NCBI GenBank assembly: GCA_964412555.1
Contig: CAYPPG010000001.1
Coordinates: 247,635-311,634 of the forward strand
DNA length: 64,000 bases
Direction: 5' to 3'
DNA from: CAYPPG01 sp964412555
GTDB taxonomy: Bacteria; Hinthialibacterota; Hinthialibacteria; Hinthialibacterales; Hinthialibacteraceae
Both the position numbers and the translations under genes were made by a program. Position 1 is the first letter of the stretch. Each line of letters begins with the position of its first letter. Of this stretch, positions 17,279-25,169 are shown one piece after another. Below the pieces are notes generated by a model that saw only the letters and a program-made list of their open reading frames with translations, was not told where the DNA came from and searched no databases.

Positions 17279-20098
17279 ATGAAAAAAATCACTATTCGCG
17301 GCGCACGCGAACATAATTTGAAAAATATCGATCTCGACATCCCCCGCGATCAATTGGTCGTGTTTACGGGCGTAAGCGGATCGGGGAAATCTTCTCTGGC
17401 ATTCGACACGGTATACGCGGAAGGGCAACGGCGGTATGTGGAATCGTTATCCGCCTATGCACGCCAGTTTCTTGGACAGATGGAAAAACCTCGCGTGGAT
17501 TATATCGGTGGTCTCTCACCGGCAATTTCCATTGAACAAAAAAGCACGAGCAAGAATCCCCGCTCGACCGTCGGTACGGTTACGGAAATATACGACTACT
17601 TTCGGTTGCTTTTCTCCCGTTGCGGCACGTCGTATTGTCCGAATTGCAATATCCCGGTCGGATCACAAACTGTCGACCAAATCGTGGATCGAATCATGGA
17701 AATGCCCGAGTCCACCCGCTTCATGATCCTTGCTCCAAAAGTCCGTCAACGGAAAGGAGAATATAAAGATTTGTTCGATGAGGCCAAGAAGGAAGGTTTT
17801 GTCCGTGTACGGGTCGATGGGCATATCATGGAACTCGAACAGAAAATCTCGTTGGATAAAAAACTCACCCATAACGTGGAGATCGTTGTCGACCGGCTAG
17901 TCATGAAACAAGGGGTGGAATCGAGACTGGCGGATTCGGTAGAACTTGCACTACTCCAGGGCGATGGCGTGCTCATTGTGGCGATTCCAGGGGAGGAGGA
18001 TCGCATTTTCAGCTCGCGCAATGCTTGTCTTCAATGCGGCAAATCCTTTGATGATCTCACGCCGCAACATTTTTCTTTTAACCATCCACTCGGCATGTGT
18101 CCTGAATGCGACGGATTGGGCCGAAAATTGGAACTCGATCCCGATCTGATCATTCCCGACAAGGATAGATCGGTGCTGGATGGCGCAATTATTCCCTGGA
18201 AAAACGTTTTTCAGGAAGGAAACGACTCGAATTGGTCGTATTTCGTCCGCAGGCGAATCGATTCTTTTGCCCGCAAACACAAAATATCTCTGAGCAAACC
18301 TTGGAAAAAACTCACCAAAAAAGCACAAAATCTATTGTTGAACGGAGATAAAAGTATAAGAAGCGAATATCAAGGTATCATCCCTGAGATGGAAAGATGG
18401 TATCAAAATACTTCTTCGGAAGGATTCCGCAACTATCTGCTGGATACTTTTATGCACCGGGTTCCATGCGAAACCTGTCACGGAGGCCGGCTGAAAGCGG
18501 AGGCTCTCGCTACTCAGTTTTCCGGAAAACGCATTAAAGAAGTCACAGATATGAGTGTAACGGAAGCTCATCGTTTCTTCCGCGAAGTCAATTTAACACC
18601 TCGGCAGGAAGAAATCGCCGGAGAAATACTGAAGGAAATCTTTAACCGGTTAAAATTTCTCGAAGATGTCGGTCTCGGTTATCTTACCTTGAGTCGCTCA
18701 GCTCCGACTTTATCCGGCGGAGAAGCCCAGCGTATTCGTTTAGCCAGTCAGATTGGGAGTGCGCTTGTCGGCGTGTTGTATGTTCTCGATGAACCCAGCA
18801 TCGGATTGCATCAGCGGGATAATCGCAGATTGATCGAAACTCTTATGCATCTTCGCGACTTAGGCAATACGGTTCTCGTTGTCGAGCATGACATGGAGAT
18901 GATCGAATCCGCTGACTACCTAGTCGATTTCGGTCCCGGTGCGGGATTGGACGGTGGGCACATCGTCGTAGCAGGGAAACCGGAAGTCGTAAGGAATCAT
19001 CCTGAATCGCTCACAGGTGCTTATTTATCGGGCCGTGACGAAATCCCCATTCCGGAGTTGCGCCGTCATGGAACCGGTCATCAACTGGAAGTCATCGGTG
19101 CGGAGGAAAACAATCTTCAACAAGTCGATGTTCAATTTCCTTTGGGTAAATTCATCTGCGTGACTGGCGTTTCCGGATCAGGGAAAAGCAGTTTGATCAC
19201 GGAAATCTTATTCAAATCACTGCATAAACAGTTACACCGCGCACAGGTAATTCCAGGAAAACATAAAGATATTCGCGGAGTTGAACATATCGATAAAGTC
19301 ATCGAGATCGATCAGAAACCCATCGGCCGGACACCCCGTTCCAACCCAGCCACATATGTGAAAGCATTCGATCCCATTCGGCAAATTTTTGCCCAATTGC
19401 CGGAAGCAAAGATGCGGGGGTATAAAGCAGGACGGTTTTCGTTTAATGTTAAGGGTGGACGATGTGAAGCCTGTTCAGGCGACGGATCAAAGTGTATTGA
19501 AATGCACTTTCTGCCGGATGTTTATGTCACATGTGAAGTGTGCCAAGGAAAACGATTCAATAGAGAAACCTTGCAAGTCAAATATAAAGACCACACGATT
19601 GCAGACATCCTTGATTTGAGCATAAAAGAAGCGCTGGAGCTTTTCAAAAACGTTCCTCGTATCACTCGCATTTTGAATACATTAAGCCGTGTTGGATTGG
19701 ATTACATCCACTTGGGTCAACCGGCGCCTACCCTCTCGGGTGGAGAAGCCCAACGGGTAAAACTGGCGAAAGAGCTTTCTCGGAGAGATACCGGTAGAAC
19801 CCTATACATCTTGGATGAACCGACAACCGGTCTTCATTTCGAGGATATCAAAAAACTATTGCACGTCCTGAACGAATTGGTCGATCGAGGCAATACAGTC
19901 GTTGTAATCGAACATAATTTGGATGTCATCAAATCTGCAGATTATATCATCGATCTTGGCCCCGAAGGCGGGAATGAGGGAGGCTATGTCGTGGCGACTG
20001 GAACACCGGAAGATGTAGCCCAAAATCCGAAATCGTACACCGGCCAATTTTTAAAAACGGTTTTAACCGGCGCAACACCGAAAAAGCGAACGGCTTAA
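17279..20098 (+). CDS. uvrA: UvrABC excinuclease subunit A
   Basis: 939 residues, the full family length. Damage recognition ATPase of nucleotide excision repair. Two ABC ATPase halves: Walker A GVSGSGKSS at residue 31 and again near 630, signature LSGGEAQR near 478 and 818. Zinc modules are visible as Cys pairs (CLQCGKS...CPEC, CETCHGG, CEACSGDG...CEVCQG). The ATG at 17279 starts the universally conserved MKKITIRGAREHNLKNI. uvrB is not in the window. Confidence 0.98.
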   Translation: MKKITIRGAREHNLKNIDLDIPRDQLVVFTGVSGSGKSSLAFDTVYAEGQRRYVESLSAYARQFLGQMEKPRVDYIGGLSPAISIEQKSTSKNPRSTVGTVTEIYDYFRLLFSRCGTSYCPNCNIPVGSQTVDQIVDRIMEMPESTRFMILAPKVRQRKGEYKDLFDEAKKEGFVRVRVDGHIMELEQKISLDKKLTHNVEIVVDRLVMKQGVESRLADSVELALLQGDGVLIVAIPGEEDRIFSSRNACLQCGKSFDDLTPQHFSFNHPLGMCPECDGLGRKLELDPDLIIPDKDRSVLDGAIIPWKNVFQEGNDSNWSYFVRRRIDSFARKHKISLSKPWKKLTKKAQNLLLNGDKSIRSEYQGIIPEMERWYQNTSSEGFRNYLLDTFMHRVPCETCHGGRLKAEALATQFSGKRIKEVTDMSVTEAHRFFREVNLTPRQEEIAGEILKEIFNRLKFLEDVGLGYLTLSRSAPTLSGGEAQRIRLASQIGSALVGVLYVLDEPSIGLHQRDNRRLIETLMHLRDLGNTVLVVEHDMEMIESADYLVDFGPGAGLDGGHIVVAGKPEVVRNHPESLTGAYLSGRDEIPIPELRRHGTGHQLEVIGAEENNLQQVDVQFPLGKFICVTGVSGSGKSSLITEILFKSLHKQLHRAQVIPGKHKDIRGVEHIDKVIEIDQKPIGRTPRSNPATYVKAFDPIRQIFAQLPEAKMRGYKAGRFSFNVKGGRCEACSGDGSKCIEMHFLPDVYVTCEVCQGKRFNRETLQVKYKDHTIADILDLSIKEALELFKNVPRITRILNTLSRVGLDYIHLGQPAPTLSGGEAQRVKLAKELSRRDTGRTLYILDEPTTGLHFEDIKKLLHVLNELVDRGNTVVVIEHNLDVIKSADYIIDLGPEGGNEGGYVVATGTPEDVAQNPKSYTGQFLKTVLTGATPKKRTA

Positions 20099-20132
20099 CC
20101 GCATCTATTCAAAATGGAGGCAACCTGTCAAA

Positions 20133-20882
20133 ATGAGTGAATCCGATCCTCTACGTACCAGCGGAAGAAAAACAAATGAATTACGGGAAATACACATCCA
20201 GCGAAAATACTTGGATTTTGCGGAAGGCTCCTGCCTCGTCAGTTTTGGGAGAACCAAGGTTCTTTGTGCTGCCTCCGTCGACGATCGAGTCCCCCCCTTT
20301 CTAGTGGGTTCCGGTCAGGGCTGGGTAACAGCTGAATACAACTTACTTCCCAAATCCACGATTCAACGCGTTCCCAGAGATCGAATTCGCAGCGGCCGCA
20401 CACAAGAAATCCAACGGCTGATCGGCCGTTCCCTGCGCAGTGTAACGAATATGTCCAAATTAGGAGAACGTACGATTTATATTGATTGCGATGTGATCCA
20501 AGCCGATGGAGGAACTCGAACGACTTCCATATCCGGAGCAGCGGTTGCGCTATATGACGCTCTGCATTTTCTACTTAAAAACGAGCTCATTAAATCATGG
20601 CCATTGAGCGGTTTGATTTCGGCTGTGAGCGTCGGAATGGTGGATGGGGAAATCTTCCTGGACTTGGATTACAATGAAGACAGCAATGCAGATGTCGATT
20701 TCACGGTGGTCAAAACAGAAACGGGACAATTCGTAGAAATCCAGGGGACGGCGGAACACTCGACATTCAATATGAATGAGCTGCAAACCATGCTTCATGT
20801 TGCGGATGAAGGCATCGAACAAATTCTCCAAATTCAAAAACAAGTTCTCGGTATTTCAACCGGAAGTGAACTGCAATTCTGA
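20133..20882 (+). CDS. rph: Ribonuclease PH
   Basis: 249 residues. Phosphorolytic 3'-5' exoribonuclease that trims tRNA 3' ends. Family blocks: VLCAASVDDRVPPF, GWVTAEYNLLPKST, RDRIRSGRTQEIQRLIGRSLR, and phosphate-site region CDVIQADGGTRTTSISGA. GGAGG lies 13 bases before the ATG. It follows uvrA by 34 bases and may share its transcript. Confidence 0.97.
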   Translation: MSESDPLRTSGRKTNELREIHIQRKYLDFAEGSCLVSFGRTKVLCAASVDDRVPPFLVGSGQGWVTAEYNLLPKSTIQRVPRDRIRSGRTQEIQRLIGRSLRSVTNMSKLGERTIYIDCDVIQADGGTRTTSISGAAVALYDALHFLLKNELIKSWPLSGLISAVSVGMVDGEIFLDLDYNEDSNADVDFTVVKTETGQFVEIQGTAEHSTFNMNELQTMLHVADEGIEQILQIQKQVLGISTGSELQF

Positions 20883-21067
20883 AGAGGAAATAGCAGTATC
20901 ATGATGAATGATCGCTTTACATTTTGATTCCTTATTGTAAACTACACGAAAGTAATACATACTGCAACTATTCATCTGTTTTATGCATCTTTTTGGTTGA
21001 GGGCGGCGGCATCGAATTAGAAAAACAATGCTGGTTGAAGCCATCGAATACCAAAAGGAATAAAATA

Positions 21068-21613
21068 ATGCAGTTCTGTTTTGACCCAATCCAATTCTTC
21101 ACGGCCTCAGTGCCTACCCTACTCGCACAAAGCAGCGATCTACCCTCCCTTTTTAAAGCGACAGAAGTGGACCCTACCGTTATGATTCAAGTGTTGAGCG
21201 GGATAGTCCTTCTCATCACCGGTATCATAGTTTTAACATACAAATATCAACGATGGAAACGGTACAATGAATTCGTCACCGAAATGAAATCATTGGATTT
21301 GGATCCTGACTCTGAGGGAACGTTGGCCGGGATGGTAAAACGTTATTCAATGGATGAACCCGTCAACATTCTTTTTTCGGCACGGCTTTTCGATGAAATG
21401 GCAGCCACGGAAATCATTCGTGTACTTGGCAGTCCCGGTTCCGTCCAAGCCAAAAAAGAATTCATCGACACGGTGTATAAAATACGGACACGGACTTATC
21501 ATCCCGATTGGCTTGGGGTAAAGGAAGAACAAGTAACGGAATCCAAAGCTCCTACCAGGGAAGTCCCATCATTACCGTGGGAAAATACGGAAGAGGGGAT
21601 GGAAAACACGTAA
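21068..21613 (+). CDS. Small membrane protein of unknown function
   Basis: 181 residues from the ATG at 21068 (AAGGA 7-8 bases upstream); an earlier frame opening at 20924 lacks a credible start. A short N-terminal segment of about 35 residues precedes one membrane helix (about 38-58, MIQVLSGIVLLITGIIVLTY). A basic stop-transfer (KYQRWKR) and a cytosolic helical domain of about 120 residues follow. Nothing recognised. Its last 42 bases overlap the end of the convergent FemAB-like gene, so the two 3' ends are read on both strands. Confidence 0.65.
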   Translation: MQFCFDPIQFFTASVPTLLAQSSDLPSLFKATEVDPTVMIQVLSGIVLLITGIIVLTYKYQRWKRYNEFVTEMKSLDLDPDSEGTLAGMVKRYSMDEPVNILFSARLFDEMAATEIIRVLGSPGSVQAKKEFIDTVYKIRTRTYHPDWLGVKEEQVTESKAPTREVPSLPWENTEEGMENT

Positions 21614-22546
21614 TTTCAAATAATTCACCTTTTCTCCACCGAATACTTCCTTAAATCTCTCCACACCTTTCAATCCTGCACTCGCCCCGAAATTGATCGA
21701 GAGAAAGTTCCGTTCACAGGCATCTTTGATAATTTCGCTCAACAACAACTTACTCGGATTCAATTTGCCAATTCGATGATCACGAGCCGCAGCCAGATAC
21801 TGTACTTCTTGTTTCCCGTATAGAATAAGTGCACAGGCCAATGGTTTTTCATTCTGTTCCGCAATCCAAATTCGAACTTCGTCCCCTGAAATATTCTCCA
21901 ACGCATCAAAAAACGACAGCGGAAAAGTCGCGACTCCTTCCCATTTATCGGAGGCAAGCTGATATAAGTATTTTATAATCTCAACGGCGTCACGATCATT
22001 GGACCAACGAACAGTCACACCTTTATTTCGTGTTTGCCGAATATCCCGCCGATTCCCTTTATGAAATCGCTCTTCCCATAGGCGTTCAAAAGGATGATCC
22101 AATTGAAGCATTTGTGTCGTGAAACTCCCGACTTTCAGAAATGAAGGAAAAGAATCCCATTCACATAAAGGATCAAGCGGATCAAGAGTCACCTGAAACG
22201 CCGGAATGGAAACAAACAAAAAGGAACGCAGAGCAGTACAGAGATGATCCACAGATAAGCTGTCACTGCTGATCAATCCTCCGTATGTATTCCAGGGGAG
22301 AGAATCCAACTTTTGGAGCCAAAAAAATTTCTTTATCGCAAACGCCGGAAGAATCGCTTCTTTTCCATCAGAAAACAATATCCAGTGATGCCTTGGGATG
22401 AGTTCCGGAATAACACGCTGAAGGATGGACGGCCAACGAGGGGTTTGAAAGAAGGAATATCGATCCATTCGCCGTAGCATCTCTTCCCACACAGACTTAT
22501 CCCGTTCTTGCGGTATCCGGGCGGTATCACGAATGGAAACACTCAT
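21572..22546 (-). CDS. FemAB-like GNAT-fold protein of surface polysaccharide clusters
   Basis: 324 residues. N-terminal SFFQTPRW, SDGKEAILPAFAIKK and PWNTYGGLIS blocks, and a C-terminal acyltransferase half (RRDIRQTRNKGVTVRW, EKPLACALILYGKQEVQYLAAARDHR, ASAGLKGVERFKEVFGG) match the FemAB-related/Acetyltransf_6 family found with exosortase and exopolysaccharide loci. Probably transfers an acyl or aminoacyl group to a glycan intermediate. Its ATG overlaps the TGA of the TagA fusion gene as ATGA, so the two are translationally coupled and likely act in one pathway. Confidence 0.8.
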   Translation of the reverse strand: MSVSIRDTARIPQERDKSVWEEMLRRMDRYSFFQTPRWPSILQRVIPELIPRHHWILFSDGKEAILPAFAIKKFFWLQKLDSLPWNTYGGLISSDSLSVDHLCTALRSFLFVSIPAFQVTLDPLDPLCEWDSFPSFLKVGSFTTQMLQLDHPFERLWEERFHKGNRRDIRQTRNKGVTVRWSNDRDAVEIIKYLYQLASDKWEGVATFPLSFFDALENISGDEVRIWIAEQNEKPLACALILYGKQEVQYLAAARDHRIGKLNPSKLLLSEIIKDACERNFLSINFGASAGLKGVERFKEVFGGEKVNYLKLRVFHPLFRIFPR

Positions 22547-24186
22547 TCCTTATTCTCCCGGCTTTTTGTGAGAAGTTCATCCATATCACGGTCCGGTTTG
22601 ACCGTGATAACCCGAAAGTCTCCAAGCCGTTTGATTTCCGAATGAATCCCGATCAGTTCATGGATAGAAGGTATGATGCTCAGAGTAACTCGATTTTTCC
22701 GGCATATACAGACAATTTCATAAAGATCACACATGGCAATCATCGGATCTGCAACCAAGACTTCATCCACTTTTCGTGCTGGGAGCAATCGCTCCAAATC
22801 ACTCAATGCTCCCAATCGAGGAATTTGTACTTGAACGGAACTTTCACAATGATTATTGGTTGAAACAAATCCCAATGGATCGAGTCCAAGTTCCGGATGG
22901 AGTTTCATCGCCTTACCAATTTTTTCCACCGAATCATAGTTCCCGACAAGAATAATTCGGTCTAATATGATCCGTTTGCGATGAAGAACATGTTCCAGTT
23001 GAAGAAAACTCCATCTCCAAAACAAAAACACAACAAAAAAAGAAATGCCGTAAAAAGCGAACACGACGCGGGAAAATCCGAGAAACTGATAATCCTTGAA
23101 AATATCTTTAAAAACAAATTGAAAAGAAATCAGCAAAAACACGGCGGCTATTGCGGATTTCACAATCTGCTTACACAAAAATGCAAAATTTGCATATTTA
23201 TCCCGCTCATACAGCCGATTCCACCATAAGGCGGGGATCGCCAGCAATGAAACAAAAATAAGAAGATCACTGTATGCCGGCATATCCAATAGGGGGATAT
23301 TCGGAAAGGGATCAGGAGTATTGGAAAAAATACCGCTTCGAAAATAGAACCAACAGGAAAAAAGAAAGAGAAAAGGAGCCAAGACCGCATCAACCAATTC
23401 CAGCAGGAGTGGCCGTGCAAACAGAGCAATCTTTTTTTGAGTACGATAAGAAAGCCGATCGAATAACAGAAGAAAAAAATAGGGCGCATTGACGACAATA
23501 CGTTTCCATACCGTGCGGGGACGCTGCACTAGGCGGTAAATCCCCTCCATTCCCATATTCTGAAGCCAAGCTGGCGCCCGTTTTTCACGGCCCGTAATAA
23601 AGTTGAAAGCGCCTCCGACCCCTACCATGATTGGCACATTCAATTCTTGCTTTCTCTTGCAAATCCACTTTTCCTGTCGAGGCGCACCGAATGCCAGAAA
23701 CAGAATATCCGGTTTTGCCGCTTGTATAGCATGAATCGTTCTGGCTTCTTCTTCCGGATTCGTTTCAAATTTGTAAGGGGGACAATAGGTTCCAGCAACC
23801 TGCAAATTGGGAAATCGGCTTTGTAAGGTCTTCGCCGTTTCATCGGCCACTCCTTCTTCTCCCCCGCAAAAGAAAACCGAAAATCCCTCTTGCGCCGCCA
23901 TTTCGCATATTTTGGGAACCAAATCGACACCGGTAATTCGTTCCTTAAGTGGTGTTCTATGCAAGCGGGAAGCGAAAACAACCGGCATTCCGTCGGGTAC
24001 AACAAGATCCGCTTCTTCCATCACCTGACGAAACTCAGGATCACGCCGCGCACAGACCACCTGTTCAATCGCCGGCGTCACGATCTGATGCGGAGCGCCG
24101 CTACGAACCATCTCACGGATACGATCAAGCGCTTCGTCCCTTGTTACATTATCGATTGAAATCCCGAGAATTTCCACTCGTTTCAT
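22543..24186 (-). CDS. Fusion: TagA/WecG/CpsF glycosyltransferase plus membrane and nucleotide-binding N-half of a PGT initiator
   Basis: 547 residues from the ATG at 24186 (MKRVEILGISIDNVT is the standard family start; a TTG further upstream is less likely). Residues 1-250 are a complete GT26 domain: VTPAIEQVVCARRDPEF, DLVVPDGMPVVFASR, RITGVDLVPKIC, VFFCGGEEGVAD and LFLAFGAPRQEKW. From about 265 there are four membrane segments, then a Rossmann-like CoA_binding_3 region (DRIILVGNYDSVEKIGKAMK, KVDEVLVADP). That is the N-terminal architecture of polyisoprenyl-phosphate hexose-1-phosphate transferases. The protein stops where the catalytic sugar transferase domain should begin. A coupled FemAB-like gene follows. 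Confidence 0.8.
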   Translation of the reverse strand: MKRVEILGISIDNVTRDEALDRIREMVRSGAPHQIVTPAIEQVVCARRDPEFRQVMEEADLVVPDGMPVVFASRLHRTPLKERITGVDLVPKICEMAAQEGFSVFFCGGEEGVADETAKTLQSRFPNLQVAGTYCPPYKFETNPEEEARTIHAIQAAKPDILFLAFGAPRQEKWICKRKQELNVPIMVGVGGAFNFITGREKRAPAWLQNMGMEGIYRLVQRPRTVWKRIVVNAPYFFLLLFDRLSYRTQKKIALFARPLLLELVDAVLAPFLFLFSCWFYFRSGIFSNTPDPFPNIPLLDMPAYSDLLIFVSLLAIPALWWNRLYERDKYANFAFLCKQIVKSAIAAVFLLISFQFVFKDIFKDYQFLGFSRVVFAFYGISFFVVFLFWRWSFLQLEHVLHRKRIILDRIILVGNYDSVEKIGKAMKLHPELGLDPLGFVSTNNHCESSVQVQIPRLGALSDLERLLPARKVDEVLVADPMIAMCDLYEIVCICRKNRVTLSIIPSIHELIGIHSEIKRLGDFRVITVKPDRDMDELLTKSRENKE

Positions 24187-24242
24187 GATGCTTTGATTGT
24201 ATGTGGAAGAAAGAAATTGGAGAAGGAATGGATAATAATGAA

Positions 24243-24271
24243 TTGACAAACGCTTCTATTATATGTAAGAA
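24243..24271 (+). promoter_or_regulatory. Promoter region of the intact prepilin gene, overlapping a minus-strand -10
   Basis: Perfect TTGACA (24243-24248), 17-base spacer, then TAAGAA (24266-24271), a weak -10. On the opposite strand TATAAT (24258-24263) could serve the TagA fusion gene. Two divergent genes would then share about 30 bases. Confidence 0.4.
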
Positions 24272-24329
24272 TCATACGATTAAATTGCGGATATATTCTT
24301 GATACCTATTCATTCGTTAGGAAAAAGCA

Positions 24330-24956
24330 ATGAAAAAACATGGATTCACTCTCATCGAATTATTGATCGTCGTTGCCATCATCGGCGTTCTTGCGGCAAT
24401 CGCGGTTCCAAATTTTCTCAACGCACAGATACGCGCGAAAGTATCAAGGGCAGTATCGGACATGCGCAGTATTTCCATGTCCAATGAAGCATATCGAGTC
24501 GATTGGGGGGTACCGGCCCCCGTCTCCGGAGGAAGAACCTTGAACGGCCAAACACGGCCGTTGGAAGTGCGTTTTTATCGGCTGACGACACCGGTCGCTT
24601 ATTTAAGCAGCATTCCGGACGATCCGTTCGTCACGTTCGCCAATGAGGAGCAATACACGAATTTCGGAAGAACCTATGATTATATCGAAAATGTTTATCT
24701 CGACAGCACTTACAATCCTTGGGGACATGAGTATCGGCTCAACAGCTGGGGACCGGATGGGTGGAACGATTACGCAGGGAATCGATTTCCGAATATGAAC
24801 CGCAACTTGGAAGCTGCCTGTCCGAACGGCAATCCTCAATTTGTCTACAATCCAACCAACGGATTGACGAGTTTAGGCGATATTGTATGGATGGGACCGA
24901 AGGGAGGGAAAGGCATCCATAAGGATCTTTACTGCCCGGTGAAAAATGGATTTTAA
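24330..24956 (+). CDS. Type IV prepilin-like (pseudopilin-family) protein
   Basis: 208 residues. Class III prepilin leader MKKHG cleaved before Phe6, Glu10 as the conserved +5 glutamate, hydrophobic stem FTLIELLIVVAIIGVLAAIA. The rest is a long variable domain with YNPTNGLTSLGDIV near the end, a pattern seen in large families of prepilin-like proteins in planctomycete-like and candidate phyla. No pilus assembly or secretion gene lies in the window, so it may be a minor pilin or a stand-alone surface protein. AGGAAAAAGCA precedes the ATG. It is the intact counterpart of the decayed copy at 2768-3137. Confidence 0.85.
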   Translation: MKKHGFTLIELLIVVAIIGVLAAIAVPNFLNAQIRAKVSRAVSDMRSISMSNEAYRVDWGVPAPVSGGRTLNGQTRPLEVRFYRLTTPVAYLSSIPDDPFVTFANEEQYTNFGRTYDYIENVYLDSTYNPWGHEYRLNSWGPDGWNDYAGNRFPNMNRNLEAACPNGNPQFVYNPTNGLTSLGDIVWMGPKGGKGIHKDLYCPVKNGF

Positions 24957-25011
24957 TCGCCTCCCGATAAAACCAATCCCAAATCCACTTGCTTACAAGT
25001 CATTGAGATAG

Positions 25012-25030
25012 AGCAAGCGTCCTTGCTTGC
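25012..25030. terminator. Hairpin after the prepilin gene
   Basis: GCAAGC/GCTTGC arms (or AGCAAG/CTTGCT with a CGTC loop), about 55 bases after the stop, upstream of the RelA/SpoT promoter. Another of the GCAAG/CTTGC set; no T run. Confidence 0.35.
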
Positions 25031-25122
25031 ACAAAAATGGAGTCGGTGAAGCTTGTTCTATGCGTGAGAATGTTCCTATAAGCAGGAATAATAATTACAG
25101 TGCACTCAACAATAAAAATGTT

Positions 25123-25131
25123 TGCTATACT
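25123..25131 (+). promoter_or_regulatory. Extended -10 promoter of the RelA/SpoT gene
   Basis: TGCTATACT: extended -10 with a good hexamer (25126-25131), 39 bases before the start codon. No convincing -35. Confidence 0.45.
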
Positions 25132-25169
25132 ATTGGGTATAAAGCCATAAGTAGGTGAAGGTTCTCGTA

